Part shown: one piece after another, positions 1-9,307 of the stretch
Layout: the number at the start of each line of letters is the position of its first letter
Position numbering within the stretch: the first letter of the stretch is position 1
Assembly (NCBI RefSeq): GCF_014202435.1
Contig: NZ_JACHGU010000012.1
Coordinates: 1 to 48,414, forward strand
Origin: Pseudoxanthomonas broegbernensis
Lineage (GTDB): Bacteria > Pseudomonadota > Gammaproteobacteria > Xanthomonadales > Xanthomonadaceae
Length of the DNA: 48,414 bases
Direction: 5' to 3'
The notes under the pieces: model-generated
What the model saw: the letters and a program-made list of their open reading frames with translations, nothing else
Databases searched by the model: none
Told to the model about the DNA's origin: nothing
Made by a program: the position numbers and the translations under genes

Positions 1-195
<195 letters not shown>

Positions 196-236
196 ACGAC
201 CAGGGTCATGCCGATGGAACGGCGATGCAGCATGGA

Positions 237-749
237 TCAGCGCGCGGTGTAGACGATCTCGACGCGACGGTTCTGCGCCCAGGCTTCCTCGTTGGAGCCG
301 GTGGCGACAGGACGCTCCTCGCCGTAGCTGACCACCTCAAGCTGGCTGGCCGAGCCGCCGGAAGCCTGCAGGGCCGAGTTCACGGCGTTGCCGCGGCGCT
401 CGCCCAGGCCCAGGTTGTACTCGCGGCTGCCGCGCTCGTCGGCATGGCCTTCCAGGGTGATGCGCGAGGACGGACGGTCGCGCAGGTACTTGGCGTGGCA
501 GCCGATGATGGCCTGGAACTCGGGCTTCAGCGCATCCTGGTCGAAATCGAAGTAGACGACGCGCTGGCGCAGGCAGGCATCGGTGTCCAGGTCTTCCGGA
601 CCGTACAGGCCGCTGCTGGTGGCCGGCGCGGTCGGGGTGGTCTGCGGAGCCGGCTCGGCGGCCGGCTGCTCCTTGACCTTCTTGGAGCAACCGATGAGGG
701 CAACGGCAGAAAGCAGGGAAACCAGCAGGACGCGGGTGGAGCTGTTCAT
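237..749 (-). CDS. pal: Peptidoglycan-associated lipoprotein Pal
   Basis: Pal is an outer-membrane lipoprotein that binds peptidoglycan through its OmpA-like domain and partners with TolB in the Tol-Pal system, which supports outer-membrane constriction at division. The 170-residue product has a short signal peptide ending in the lipobox LIGC, with Cys21 as the lipidated residue. A Pro/Ala-rich linker follows, then an OmpA C-terminal domain (about residues 60-170) with the peptidoglycan-binding signature GHADERGSREYNLGLGERR. I chose the start at 749 because AAGGA lies 7 bases upstream; an ATG two codons earlier is too close to it. It lies 68 bp after tolB on the same strand and is last of the cluster visible here. 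The downstream neighbour is lost in the poly-G tract. Confidence 0.97.
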   Translation of the reverse strand: MNSSTRVLLVSLLSAVALIGCSKKVKEQPAAEPAPQTTPTAPATSSGLYGPEDLDTDACLRQRVVYFDFDQDALKPEFQAIIGCHAKYLRDRPSSRITLEGHADERGSREYNLGLGERRGNAVNSALQASGGSASQLEVVSYGEERPVATGSNEEAWAQNRRVEIVYTAR

Positions 750-817
750 GATCATTTCCTTGAAGATGCACTCGGGGTGGTTTACGGGTGGTGCAACGCT
801 GTGAATATTACCTATTT

Positions 818-2137
818 TCAACGGGTACTGCGGTAGGGCGACCAGGCCGGCTCGCGGACGTCGCCGTCTGCCAGAACCAGGCGCTGGCGCACCCGGGCGT
901 CGGCCGATACCGCGTACAGCACCCCGCGCCCGCCCTCGCGCGCGGCGTACAGCAACATGCCGGCGTTGGGGGCGAAACTGGGGGATTCGTCCAGGGAGCC
1001 GGTGGACACGGTGCTCCAGCGCGGCGACCCCAGGCTGGTGTCCATGACCGCGACCCGGTAGGTGTTGCCGGCCCCCTGCGCCACCGCGATCTTCTTGCCG
1101 TCGAAGGAGACCGACGCGGTGGCGTTGTAATTGCCCTGGAACGTGACCCGGCTGGCGCTGCCGCCGCTGGCCGGCACCTGGTAGATCTGCGGGCGCCCGC
1201 CGCGGTCGGAGGTGAAGTAGATCGTGCCGCCGTCCGCGCTCCAGGTCGGCTCGGTGTCGATGCCGAAGTGGTTGGTCAACTGGGTCAGTTGCTTGCTGCC
1301 CAGGTCCATCACGTAGATTTCGGGGTTGCCGCTGCGCGACAGGGCCAGGGCCAGACGGCGGCCGTCGGGCGAGAACGCCGGGGCGCCATTGATGCCGCGG
1401 AAGGCGGACACCAGCTCGCGCGCGCCGGTGGCGATGTCCTGGACGTAGATCGAGGAATTGCCGCGCTCGAAGCTGACGTAGGCCAGCTTGCGGCCGTCCG
1501 GGCTCCAGGCCGGCGACAGCAGCGGCTCGGCCGAGCGCACCACCGTCTGCGGGTTCCAGCCGTCCGAGTCGGCCACGATCAGCGCATAGCGCATGGCGTT
1601 GCCGGCGCCGTTGGCGGTGACGTAGGCGATGCGGGTCCAGAACGCGCCGCGCACGCCGGTGATCTTCTCGTAGACCGCGTCGGCGATCTGGTGGGCCACG
1701 TCGCGCATGGCGCTGGCGCGGGCGGTCATGGCCAGGCCCAGCAGGCGCTCGGAGCGGGCCACGTCGAACAGCTCGTACTCCACCCGGTAGCCGCCGTCGC
1801 CGGCGTCCAGCACCCGGCCCACCACGATGTAGTCCTGCTTGAGCTGGCGCCAGGTGGGGTAGTTGATCTCGCCCCCGCGGGTCGGCCGCTCCACCAACTG
1901 CGCCTCGGGCAGGGTGCGGAACTGGCCGGAGCGGGCCAGGTCGTCGCGGACCACCTTGGCCACGTCGGTCTCCGGCGCGGCGGCGCTGCCCTGGTACGGC
2001 ATCGGCACCACGGCGATCGGCAGCGCCGAGGCGTTGCCTCCGATGATGTCGATCTCCAGCGCCTGCTGCTGGGCCATGGCCAAGGCCGGGACCAGCAGGC
2101 AGACGAACAGGCAGAACCAGCGCAGCGATGCTTTCAT
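818..2137 (-). CDS. tolB: Tol-Pal system translocation protein TolB
   Basis: TolB is a periplasmic beta-propeller protein linking TolA in the inner membrane to Pal in the outer membrane. The 439-residue product begins with a signal peptide (cleavage likely after ALAMA, about residue 22). An N-terminal domain (to about residue 165) is followed by a six-bladed propeller with repeated WSPDG, FSPDGRRLALALS and WSADGGTIYF motifs. The sequence is very close to Xanthomonas TolB as I recall it, including SFERGNSSIYVQDIATGARE. The start at 2137 (MKASLRW) fits family length. An in-frame ATG at 2149 is possible, and neither has a strong ribosome binding site. It sits between tolA and pal, separated from tolA by 253 bp, so it may have its own promoter. 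Confidence 0.96.
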   Translation of the reverse strand: MKASLRWFCLFVCLLVPALAMAQQQALEIDIIGGNASALPIAVVPMPYQGSAAAPETDVAKVVRDDLARSGQFRTLPEAQLVERPTRGGEINYPTWRQLKQDYIVVGRVLDAGDGGYRVEYELFDVARSERLLGLAMTARASAMRDVAHQIADAVYEKITGVRGAFWTRIAYVTANGAGNAMRYALIVADSDGWNPQTVVRSAEPLLSPAWSPDGRKLAYVSFERGNSSIYVQDIATGARELVSAFRGINGAPAFSPDGRRLALALSRSGNPEIYVMDLGSKQLTQLTNHFGIDTEPTWSADGGTIYFTSDRGGRPQIYQVPASGGSASRVTFQGNYNATASVSFDGKKIAVAQGAGNTYRVAVMDTSLGSPRWSTVSTGSLDESPSFAPNAGMLLYAAREGGRGVLYAVSADARVRQRLVLADGDVREPAWSPYRSTR

Positions 2138-2318
2138 GGGCGAGGCCATAGGGAACTTGGGGGACTTACAGGGATACCAGCCGACGCGTGAACATTTTCG
2201 CAATCATGAACGAAAGTAGGGTGAACGCCGACTGCACGCGGTTTCGGAACGGGGCGGCGGCGGGGCTGGGGGCACCACCGCCTGGGGCCGTGGACGGGGC
2301 CACGGCCGGTGCCGGGGA

Positions 2319-2346
2319 GTCGCCGACCGAAGAAGCCGGCTCCCGC
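2319..2346. repeat. REP-like palindrome in tolA-tolB gap
   Basis: On the minus strand this reads GGGAGCCGGCTTCTTCGGTC followed by GGCGAC, an imperfect palindrome with a GGAGCCG head. A close relative lies at 7289-7314 (GGAGCCGTCTTCAGTCGGCG). It is the only structure I see in the 253-bp gap between tolA and tolB (2138-2390). The rest of that gap is GC-rich with no convincing gene. Confidence 0.5.
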
Positions 2347-2390
2347 ACGGGGGACGGCAGGGGCGGGGCTGGCCCGCCGCCCGGCCGGGA

Positions 2391-3377
2391 TCAGCGGTCC
2401 CGGGCCTCGAAGTTGAGGGTGAGGTTGCGGTTGAACACCGACTCGAAGCCGCGATAGGGCAACGGCTGCGCGCGCAGCACCGCGGCCTCCAGCGAGCGCT
2501 TGCCGGCCTCGTCGAAGGGACAGCCCGGCTGCACCTTGGCGTCGATCACCTCGCCGCCGGGCAACTGCCGGATCAGCAGCGAACACCGCTGGCCCAGCGG
2601 CACCGTGTCCGGGCGGATCCACTGGTTGAGCACGGCCTGCTGGATCGCCGCGGCGTACTTGGCGGTGAGGTCCTCGCTGGTGCCGCCCTGCCCCGGCGAC
2701 CCCTGGCTGGACGCGGCCGGCGGCGCCGGCCGCTGCTGCGCCTGCTGCAACTGGCGCAGCTTCTGCTCGGCCAGCTCGGCCTGGCGCGCGGCCTGCTCGC
2801 GCTGGCGGCGGATCTCGGCCAGCTTCTTCTGCCGCTCGGCTTCCTCGGCCTGGGCGGCGAGGCGGCGCTGGTTCTCCGCCTCCTTCTGGCGCTCGCGCTC
2901 GGTCAGGTCGATCTGCTCCTGGCGGCGGCGCTCCTCCTGCTCGCGCTCGGCCTTCTCGCGGGCGATCGCGTCGCGCCGGGCCGCGTCCTGGTCGGCGGTA
3001 TCCGGCTCGGGGATGAAGTCCTGCGCCTTCTGCTGCGGGGCGACCACCGCGTCCTGCGGGCGCGATTCGGGCAGCGGCTGCGGCGGCGGCACCGTCTCCT
3101 CGGGCGCCGGCTCGGGCACCGGGGGCGGCAACGGCTCGGGCTTGGGCGCATCCTGCGCCCGCTGCTGTGCGGCACGCAGGTCGGCCGGGGACATCACCAG
3201 CGAGGCCTCGATCACCGGCACGCCGGCGGCCGGCTCCACGTGCCGCTGCGGCGACCACCACCAGGCCAGCCAGAACAGCAGTGCCACCGCCACGTGCAGG
3301 CCCACGGCCAGCGCCAGCGGGCCGAACAGCCCGCCCTCGCGATCCTGGGAACGATGGTGGAGGGCGTCCGCGTGCAT
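2391..3377 (-). CDS. tolA: Cell envelope protein TolA
   Basis: TolA spans the periplasm and connects the TolQR motor to TolB and Pal. The 328-residue product has one N-terminal membrane segment (about residues 17-42), a Pro/Glu-rich stretch (about 75-125), and a long charged coiled coil rich in Glu, Arg, Gln and Ala (about 130-215). A Gly/Ser linker leads to a compact C-terminal domain (about 240-328) with two cysteines, QRCSLLI and QPGCPFD, as is usual for TolA domain III. Its ATG lies 3 bp after the tolR stop codon, so the two are probably translationally coupled. Confidence 0.96.
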   Translation of the reverse strand: MHADALHHRSQDREGGLFGPLALAVGLHVAVALLFWLAWWWSPQRHVEPAAGVPVIEASLVMSPADLRAAQQRAQDAPKPEPLPPPVPEPAPEETVPPPQPLPESRPQDAVVAPQQKAQDFIPEPDTADQDAARRDAIAREKAEREQEERRRQEQIDLTERERQKEAENQRRLAAQAEEAERQKKLAEIRRQREQAARQAELAEQKLRQLQQAQQRPAPPAASSQGSPGQGGTSEDLTAKYAAAIQQAVLNQWIRPDTVPLGQRCSLLIRQLPGGEVIDAKVQPGCPFDEAGKRSLEAAVLRAQPLPYRGFESVFNRNLTLNFEARDR

Positions 3378-3380
3378 CGC

Positions 3381-3815
<435 letters not shown>

Positions 3816-3855
3816 GGGAAGCTCCCCTCGGTGCGGCAGGGTCGGTGCGGCGCCA

Positions 3856-4635
<780 letters not shown>

Positions 4636-4732
4636 CCTTCGATTCCTTCTGTCGCGTTTTCGTGTTGTCGGTGGGTCGCCGCCTGCCGCCGCGGGCGCCG
4701 TGGCCGGAACCGGCGGCGCCCGTGGGCGAAAG

Positions 4733-5143
4733 TCATGCCGTGGGACCGGCCAGCAGCGATTCGAGTTCCTGGTGCAACGCGGCCTCGATCGGACACGGGC
4801 GGAAATCCGCCGCGCGCAGCGATGCGACCTTGACCTCGGCGGCCAGCAACAGTTCCTCCCCGCGCAGGATGCGCTGGGAAAACACCACGCTGGCCCGCCG
4901 GACCTGGGCCACCTCCGCGGTCACCTGCAGCAGGTCGTCCAGCCGCGCCGGGCGCAGGAAGTCCAACCGCATCGAATGCACCGCGAACACCAGCCCGGAC
5001 TGCTGCAACGCCTGCTGCCCGCGGCCCATGGCCCGGAGCGCATCGCTGCGCGCCCGTTCCAGGAAGGCCACGTAGCGGGCGTGGTAGACCACGCCCCCGG
5101 CATCGGTATCTTCCCAGTAGACGCGTATCGGGATGCTGAACAT
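4733..5143 (-). CDS. ybgC: Tol-Pal-associated acyl-CoA thioesterase YbgC
   Basis: This is a hotdog-fold thioesterase of the YbgC/4-hydroxybenzoyl-CoA thioesterase family. The N-terminal signature VYWEDTDAGGVVYHARY holds the catalytic aspartate (residue 14). Length (136 residues) is typical. The reading frame extends upstream, but that part is GC-rich low-quality sequence overlapping REP repeats, so I start at the ATG giving MFSIPIRVYWED, which matches the family N-terminus. It is the first gene of the tol cluster, 97 bp before tolQ. Its physiological substrate is not evident from sequence. Confidence 0.93.
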   Translation of the reverse strand: MFSIPIRVYWEDTDAGGVVYHARYVAFLERARSDALRAMGRGQQALQQSGLVFAVHSMRLDFLRPARLDDLLQVTAEVAQVRRASVVFSQRILRGEELLLAAEVKVASLRAADFRPCPIEAALHQELESLLAGPTA

Positions 5144-5278
5144 CGGCTGGCCGCAGGCAGGGGAAACCCGCAAAGCATGACCGTTGTGGGCGTGACGGGC
5201 CAGTGGGCGCGCCAGGCGGGCGGGCCGCGCCCAGGAGCGCACGCCCGAAGGCACTCCTACGGAAGCGGCGGCGCCTCT

Positions 5279-5353
5279 GTGGGAGCGCCCTCGGGCGCGA
5301 TGGAGTATCGCCGCGGCCTGGCCGGACGGCATCGCGGCCGAGGCCGCTCCTGC
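5279..5353. repeat. Inverted pair of REP-like palindromes (REPIN-like)
   Basis: One element (5279-5303) begins GTGGGAGCGCCCTCGGGCGC. A second (5329-5353) reads in the opposite direction, beginning on the minus strand GCAGGAGCGGCCTCGGCCGC. The two heads face outward from a ~25-base spacer, the architecture of a REPIN. Related elements recur at 13859-14000, 15685-15759 and 18512-18586. It lies between pilB and ybgC and could fold in RNA. Confidence 0.75.
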
Positions 5354-5371
5354 AAGAGCACGGCGGCGGCT

Positions 5372-7102
5372 TCAGTCCTTGGTGACGCGGTTGATCTCGG
5401 CCAGGCTGGTGACGCCCTGGCGAACCTTCAACAACGCGGAATGGCGCAGGTCGTGGATGCCCGCCTTCGCGGCCACCTCGGCGATCTGCATCGCGTTGCC
5501 GCCGGCCAGAACGATGGCCTGGATGTCCTCGCTCATCGGCATCACCTGGTAGATGCCGGTGCGGCCCTTGTAGCCTTCGGTGCACTCGTCGCAGCCCACT
5601 CCCTCGTACACGGTGAAGCCGGCCCTGATCTCGGCCTCGGTGAAGCCTTCGGCCAGCAGCGCGTGCTCGGGCAGCTCCACCGGGCGCTTGCACTTGCCGC
5701 ACAGGCGCCGGGCCAGGCGCTGGGCGATGACCAGGGTGACCGACGAGGTGATGTTGTACGGGGCGATGCCCATGTTCATCAGGCGGGCGATGGTCTGCGG
5801 CGCGTCGTTGGTGTGCAGGGTGGACAGCACCATGTGGCCGGTCTGCGCGGCCTTGATGGCGATCTCGGCCGTTTCCAGGTCGCGGATTTCGCCGACCATG
5901 ATGATGTCCGGGTCCTGGCGCAGGAACGAGCGCAGGGCCGCGGCGAAGGTCATGCCGCGCTTGTTGTTCTGCTGCACCTGGTTGACGCCGGGCAGGCGGA
6001 TTTCCACCGGGTCCTCGGCGGTGGAGATGTTGCGGGTGTCGTCGTTGAGGATGCCCAGCGCGGTGTACAGCGACACCGTCTTGCCCGAGCCGGTCGGGCC
6101 GGTCACCAGGACCATGCCGTAGGGCTTCTGGATGGCATCCAGGAACAGCTTCTGCTGGTCGGGCTCGTAGCCGAGCTTCTCGATGCCCAGCTTGGCCGCG
6201 CTGCCGTCCAGGATGCGCAGCACCACCTTCTCGCCGAACAGGGTCGGCAGGGTGCTGACGCGGAAGTCGATCTGCTTGGTCTTGGACAGGTTGAGCTTGA
6301 TGCGGCCGTCCTGCGGCACGCGCTTCTCGGCGATGTCCAGTTGCGCCATCACCTTCAGGCGCGCGGCGATGCGCGGGCTGAGCTTGACCGGCGCGCGGGC
6401 CACGCTCTTGAGCAGGCCGTCGATGCGCAGGCGCACGCGGTAGTCGGTCTCGTAGGGTTCGAAGTGGATGTCCGAGGCGCCGCGGCGGATCGCATCCACC
6501 AGCACCTTGTTGACGAACTTCACCACCGGGGTGTCGTCGCCCTTGGCGTCCACGCCCGAATCCGAGGCGCCCTCGTCGTCGCTGCCGACCTCCAGCGAAT
6601 CCAGGCCCTCTTCGTCGTCGTCGCCCAGTGCGCCGGACAACTGGTCGCCCGCGCTGTGCCACAGCTCCAGGGTGCGGCGGATCTGGTCCTCGTCCACGAG
6701 GATCGGCTCCACCGCCAGGTTGGTGTGGAACTGCAGCTCGGCCAGGGCCGCGGTCTGGGTGGGGTTGCTGGTGCCGACGAACAGCTTGCCGCCGCGCTTG
6801 AACAGCGGCAGCACATGGTGCTTCTGCAGCAACTCCTCGCTGACCAGCTTCATCGCGTTGTGGCTGGAGTCGAAGGCCGTGGCATCGAGCAGCGGCATGC
6901 CGAACTCGATCGCGTTGGCCGCGGCCAGGTGCGACGGGGCGACCAGCTTCTTATCGGCCAGCCACTGGGCCAGCGGCACCTTGGCTTCGGCGGCGGCGGC
7001 CATCGCGGCGCGGGCGGCGGCCTCGTCCATCGCCCCGTCCATCACCAGGCGACGGGCAATGCCGGTGATGCCAACCAGGTTGGCGGATACCACTGCGTTC
7101 AT
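5372..7102 (-). CDS. pilB: Type IV pilus assembly ATPase PilB
   Basis: PilB is the cytoplasmic hexameric ATPase that drives pilus extension by turning the PilC platform. The 576-residue protein has an N-terminal MshEN-type domain (about residues 15-160) and a GspE/PilB motor domain. The motor shows Walker A GPTGSGKT (about 333-340), an Asp box near STAEDPVE, Walker B IIMVGEIRD and the His box GHMVLSTLHTND. The zinc tetracysteine CGKC and CDEC (about 466-504) is intact. The start at 7102 has GGGGA 8 bases upstream; the longer frame lacks support. It lies some 23 kb from pilC and pilD (30141-32274), with the glycan region in between. Confidence 0.97.
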   Translation of the reverse strand: MNAVVSANLVGITGIARRLVMDGAMDEAAARAAMAAAAEAKVPLAQWLADKKLVAPSHLAAANAIEFGMPLLDATAFDSSHNAMKLVSEELLQKHHVLPLFKRGGKLFVGTSNPTQTAALAELQFHTNLAVEPILVDEDQIRRTLELWHSAGDQLSGALGDDDEEGLDSLEVGSDDEGASDSGVDAKGDDTPVVKFVNKVLVDAIRRGASDIHFEPYETDYRVRLRIDGLLKSVARAPVKLSPRIAARLKVMAQLDIAEKRVPQDGRIKLNLSKTKQIDFRVSTLPTLFGEKVVLRILDGSAAKLGIEKLGYEPDQQKLFLDAIQKPYGMVLVTGPTGSGKTVSLYTALGILNDDTRNISTAEDPVEIRLPGVNQVQQNNKRGMTFAAALRSFLRQDPDIIMVGEIRDLETAEIAIKAAQTGHMVLSTLHTNDAPQTIARLMNMGIAPYNITSSVTLVIAQRLARRLCGKCKRPVELPEHALLAEGFTEAEIRAGFTVYEGVGCDECTEGYKGRTGIYQVMPMSEDIQAIVLAGGNAMQIAEVAAKAGIHDLRHSALLKVRQGVTSLAEINRVTKD

Positions 7103-7288
7103 TCGGTGTTTCCCCAAGGGTTGCGAGGCAAAAGATAACGCAAACCGCGCGCGGCGAGGCCATTCCCGGGGGGCGGACCGGCGCGGCGGGGCCGGCCCGC
7201 CCCGCCGGAGGGGGACGGCGGTGGTCAATACATCGGCATGGCGGCCGCCGGCTGTAGCGTAGCCGGGCCACCGCCCCGCCCCCTCATG

Positions 7289-7314
7289 CAGGAGCCGTCT
7301 TCAGTCGGCGACAA
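7289..7314. repeat. REP-like palindrome upstream of pilB
   Basis: The sequence GCAGGAGCCGTCTTCAGTCG followed by GCGAC resembles the element at 2319-2346. It lies in the 270-base gap between pilB and the downstream end of the histidine kinase gene. I see no other gene or clear promoter in that gap. Confidence 0.5.
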
Positions 7315-7373
7315 GGCCGGGGAGCCAGCCACGATCGGCCCGCCAACGGGGCGGTCGCCGGCCATGCCCGGCT

Positions 7374-9305
7374 CTACGGCCAGGCGGGGTCGGCGGGGCG
7401 TTCGGGGCCGTCGCGCGGGATGCGCACGGTGAACACGGTGCCCCTCGCGCCCGCGCGCCCTTCGCCGGGGGCGACGCTGTTCACGTCGATCCGCCCGCCC
7501 AGGACCTCGGTGACGATCTGGTGGACGATGTGCAGCCCCAGGCCGGTGCCGCCACGGTTGCGCCGGGTGGTGAAGAACGGTTCGAAGATGCGCGCCAGGT
7601 CGCCGGCGGCGATGCCGCGCCCGTCGTCGCCGATCTCGATGCGCGCGTGCTGCGGCCCTTCGCCATGCGCGGTCACGCGGATGCGGCCCGGCCCGCCGTC
7701 CGGGTACCCGTGCAGCAGGGCGTTGGCCAGCAGGTTGGCGATCACCTGTTCCAACGGGCCGGGATAGGTGTGCATGCCCACGCCCGGCTCCAGGTCCAGC
7801 AGCAGCTCCACGCCATCGACCGGCCCGCCGCGGCGCAGGCGAGGGTCGGCATCGAGCACCACCTCGGCCAGGTCGAAACTGCGCTTCTCCAGGCTGCCGC
7901 GGTCCACCGCCACCTGCTTGAAGCGCTGCACCAGGGTCGAGGTGCGCTGCAGCTCGCCGTCCGCCAGCGCGCAGGCATCGCGCGCCGAGGCCAGGAAGCC
8001 GTCCAGCTCGGAGCGGCGCAGGCCCGCGCCGACCTGCCGCTCCAGCGCCGCCACGCCGGTGCTCACCGTACTCAGCGCCAAGCGTGCGCTGGCCAGCGGC
8101 GTGTTCATCTCGTGGGCCACACCGGCCACCATCAGGCCCAGCGAGGACAGCCGCTCGGCGCGCGCCAGTTCCTCCTGCGCGGCGTGCAGGCGCTCGTTCG
8201 CCAGGGCCAGGGCGTCGTTGGCCTGGCGCAGGCGCTGCACGTAGGCCGCCTCGCGGGCCAGGCCGCGCGCCTGGCCCAGCACCACCAGCAGGACCAGCGC
8301 GGTGCCGACCGCGGCCAGCCCGACCAGGGTCGCCTTCCAGCGCGCCTGCGCCGGTGCCTGCCGGCGCACCAGCACCCGCAACTGGGCGAGCGTGGGGTCG
8401 GCATGGGCCAGCAGGTCGCCCTCGCTGCCGCCCCAGGCGGCCTGGAGGGTGGAGAAGGTCCACGCCTGCCAATGGCCGGCCGGGCGGCGCAGCATCGCCT
8501 GCCACAGCCGGGGCCGGGTACGCTCCACGGTGCGCTCGGGATGGCCCAGTTGCCAGCCCCAGGCGTCGCCGGGCTCGGGGCCGATCAGCCAGTAGCCCTG
8601 TGGATGCACCAGGTACAGATCGAAGCCGCCCTGCCGCGCCTGGTCGCGCAGCCGCTGCAGCAGCACCTCGCCATGGACGTTGACCACGGCCACGCCGCTG
8701 CCGCCGCCGGCCAGCGCGAACGGCGAGGACGCGCGCAGGGTGGGACGCAGCGGGCGCTCGATGCGGCCGTTCTCCACGTTCAAGTCCAGCGGCGACAGGT
8801 GGACCTGGCCGGGCCGCAGGTTCAGGCCGTTCTCGAAGAACGGGCGCCCGCGCTTGTCCTGCAGCGAGTCCGGCGGCACCTGCCGCACCCGGCCTCGCTC
8901 CTGGTCGATCCGCAGCCGCTCGAATCCGCGCTCGTCGATCCAGCGCACCTTGTGGTACTCGCCGCCGGCCGACAGGAAGCTGGTGTAGGTATCCACCAGC
9001 GGCGAATCGGACGCCGAGCCCGCTTCCACCAGGCGCGGGGTGAGGTTGGCCAGGAAGCGGGTATCGTCGCGCAGCCGCATGGCCCAGCGCAGCACCGACC
9101 GTGCCGCGTAGTCCACCGCATCCTGCCCGGCCCGCCGCTCCGGCGCGCTGACCGCGCGGTCCACCTCGTACCAGAGCAGCGGCAACCCGACCAGCAGCCC
9201 CAGCAGCCACGGCGCGGCGACCATCGCCACCCGCCGCGGGTGGGCATGCACGGCGGCCCAGGACTCGCCCAGGTATCGGCGCAGCGCGCCCCGTCCCGGG
9301 TCCAT
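7374..9305 (-). CDS. Membrane sensor histidine kinase
   Basis: The 643-residue protein has an N-terminal membrane helix (about residues 25-48), a periplasmic sensor region (about 50-330), and a second helix near 340-365 (ALVLLVVLG). A short coiled coil leads to a histidine kinase core. The phospho-acceptor lies in GVAHEMNTPLASARL, the N box in NLLANALLHG, and ATP-lid motifs are DDGRGI and GGTGLGLHI. All catalytic motifs are present. The frame is open far upstream, but the ATG at 9305 begins 2 bases after the stop of the EAL protein gene, so I take it as the start, implying translational coupling. The likely partner is the receiver-containing EAL protein. The signal it senses is unknown. Confidence 0.88.
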   Translation of the reverse strand: MDPGRGALRRYLGESWAAVHAHPRRVAMVAAPWLLGLLVGLPLLWYEVDRAVSAPERRAGQDAVDYAARSVLRWAMRLRDDTRFLANLTPRLVEAGSASDSPLVDTYTSFLSAGGEYHKVRWIDERGFERLRIDQERGRVRQVPPDSLQDKRGRPFFENGLNLRPGQVHLSPLDLNVENGRIERPLRPTLRASSPFALAGGGSGVAVVNVHGEVLLQRLRDQARQGGFDLYLVHPQGYWLIGPEPGDAWGWQLGHPERTVERTRPRLWQAMLRRPAGHWQAWTFSTLQAAWGGSEGDLLAHADPTLAQLRVLVRRQAPAQARWKATLVGLAAVGTALVLLVVLGQARGLAREAAYVQRLRQANDALALANERLHAAQEELARAERLSSLGLMVAGVAHEMNTPLASARLALSTVSTGVAALERQVGAGLRRSELDGFLASARDACALADGELQRTSTLVQRFKQVAVDRGSLEKRSFDLAEVVLDADPRLRRGGPVDGVELLLDLEPGVGMHTYPGPLEQVIANLLANALLHGYPDGGPGRIRVTAHGEGPQHARIEIGDDGRGIAAGDLARIFEPFFTTRRNRGGTGLGLHIVHQIVTEVLGGRIDVNSVAPGEGRAGARGTVFTVRIPRDGPERPADPAWP

Positions 9306-9307
9306 GT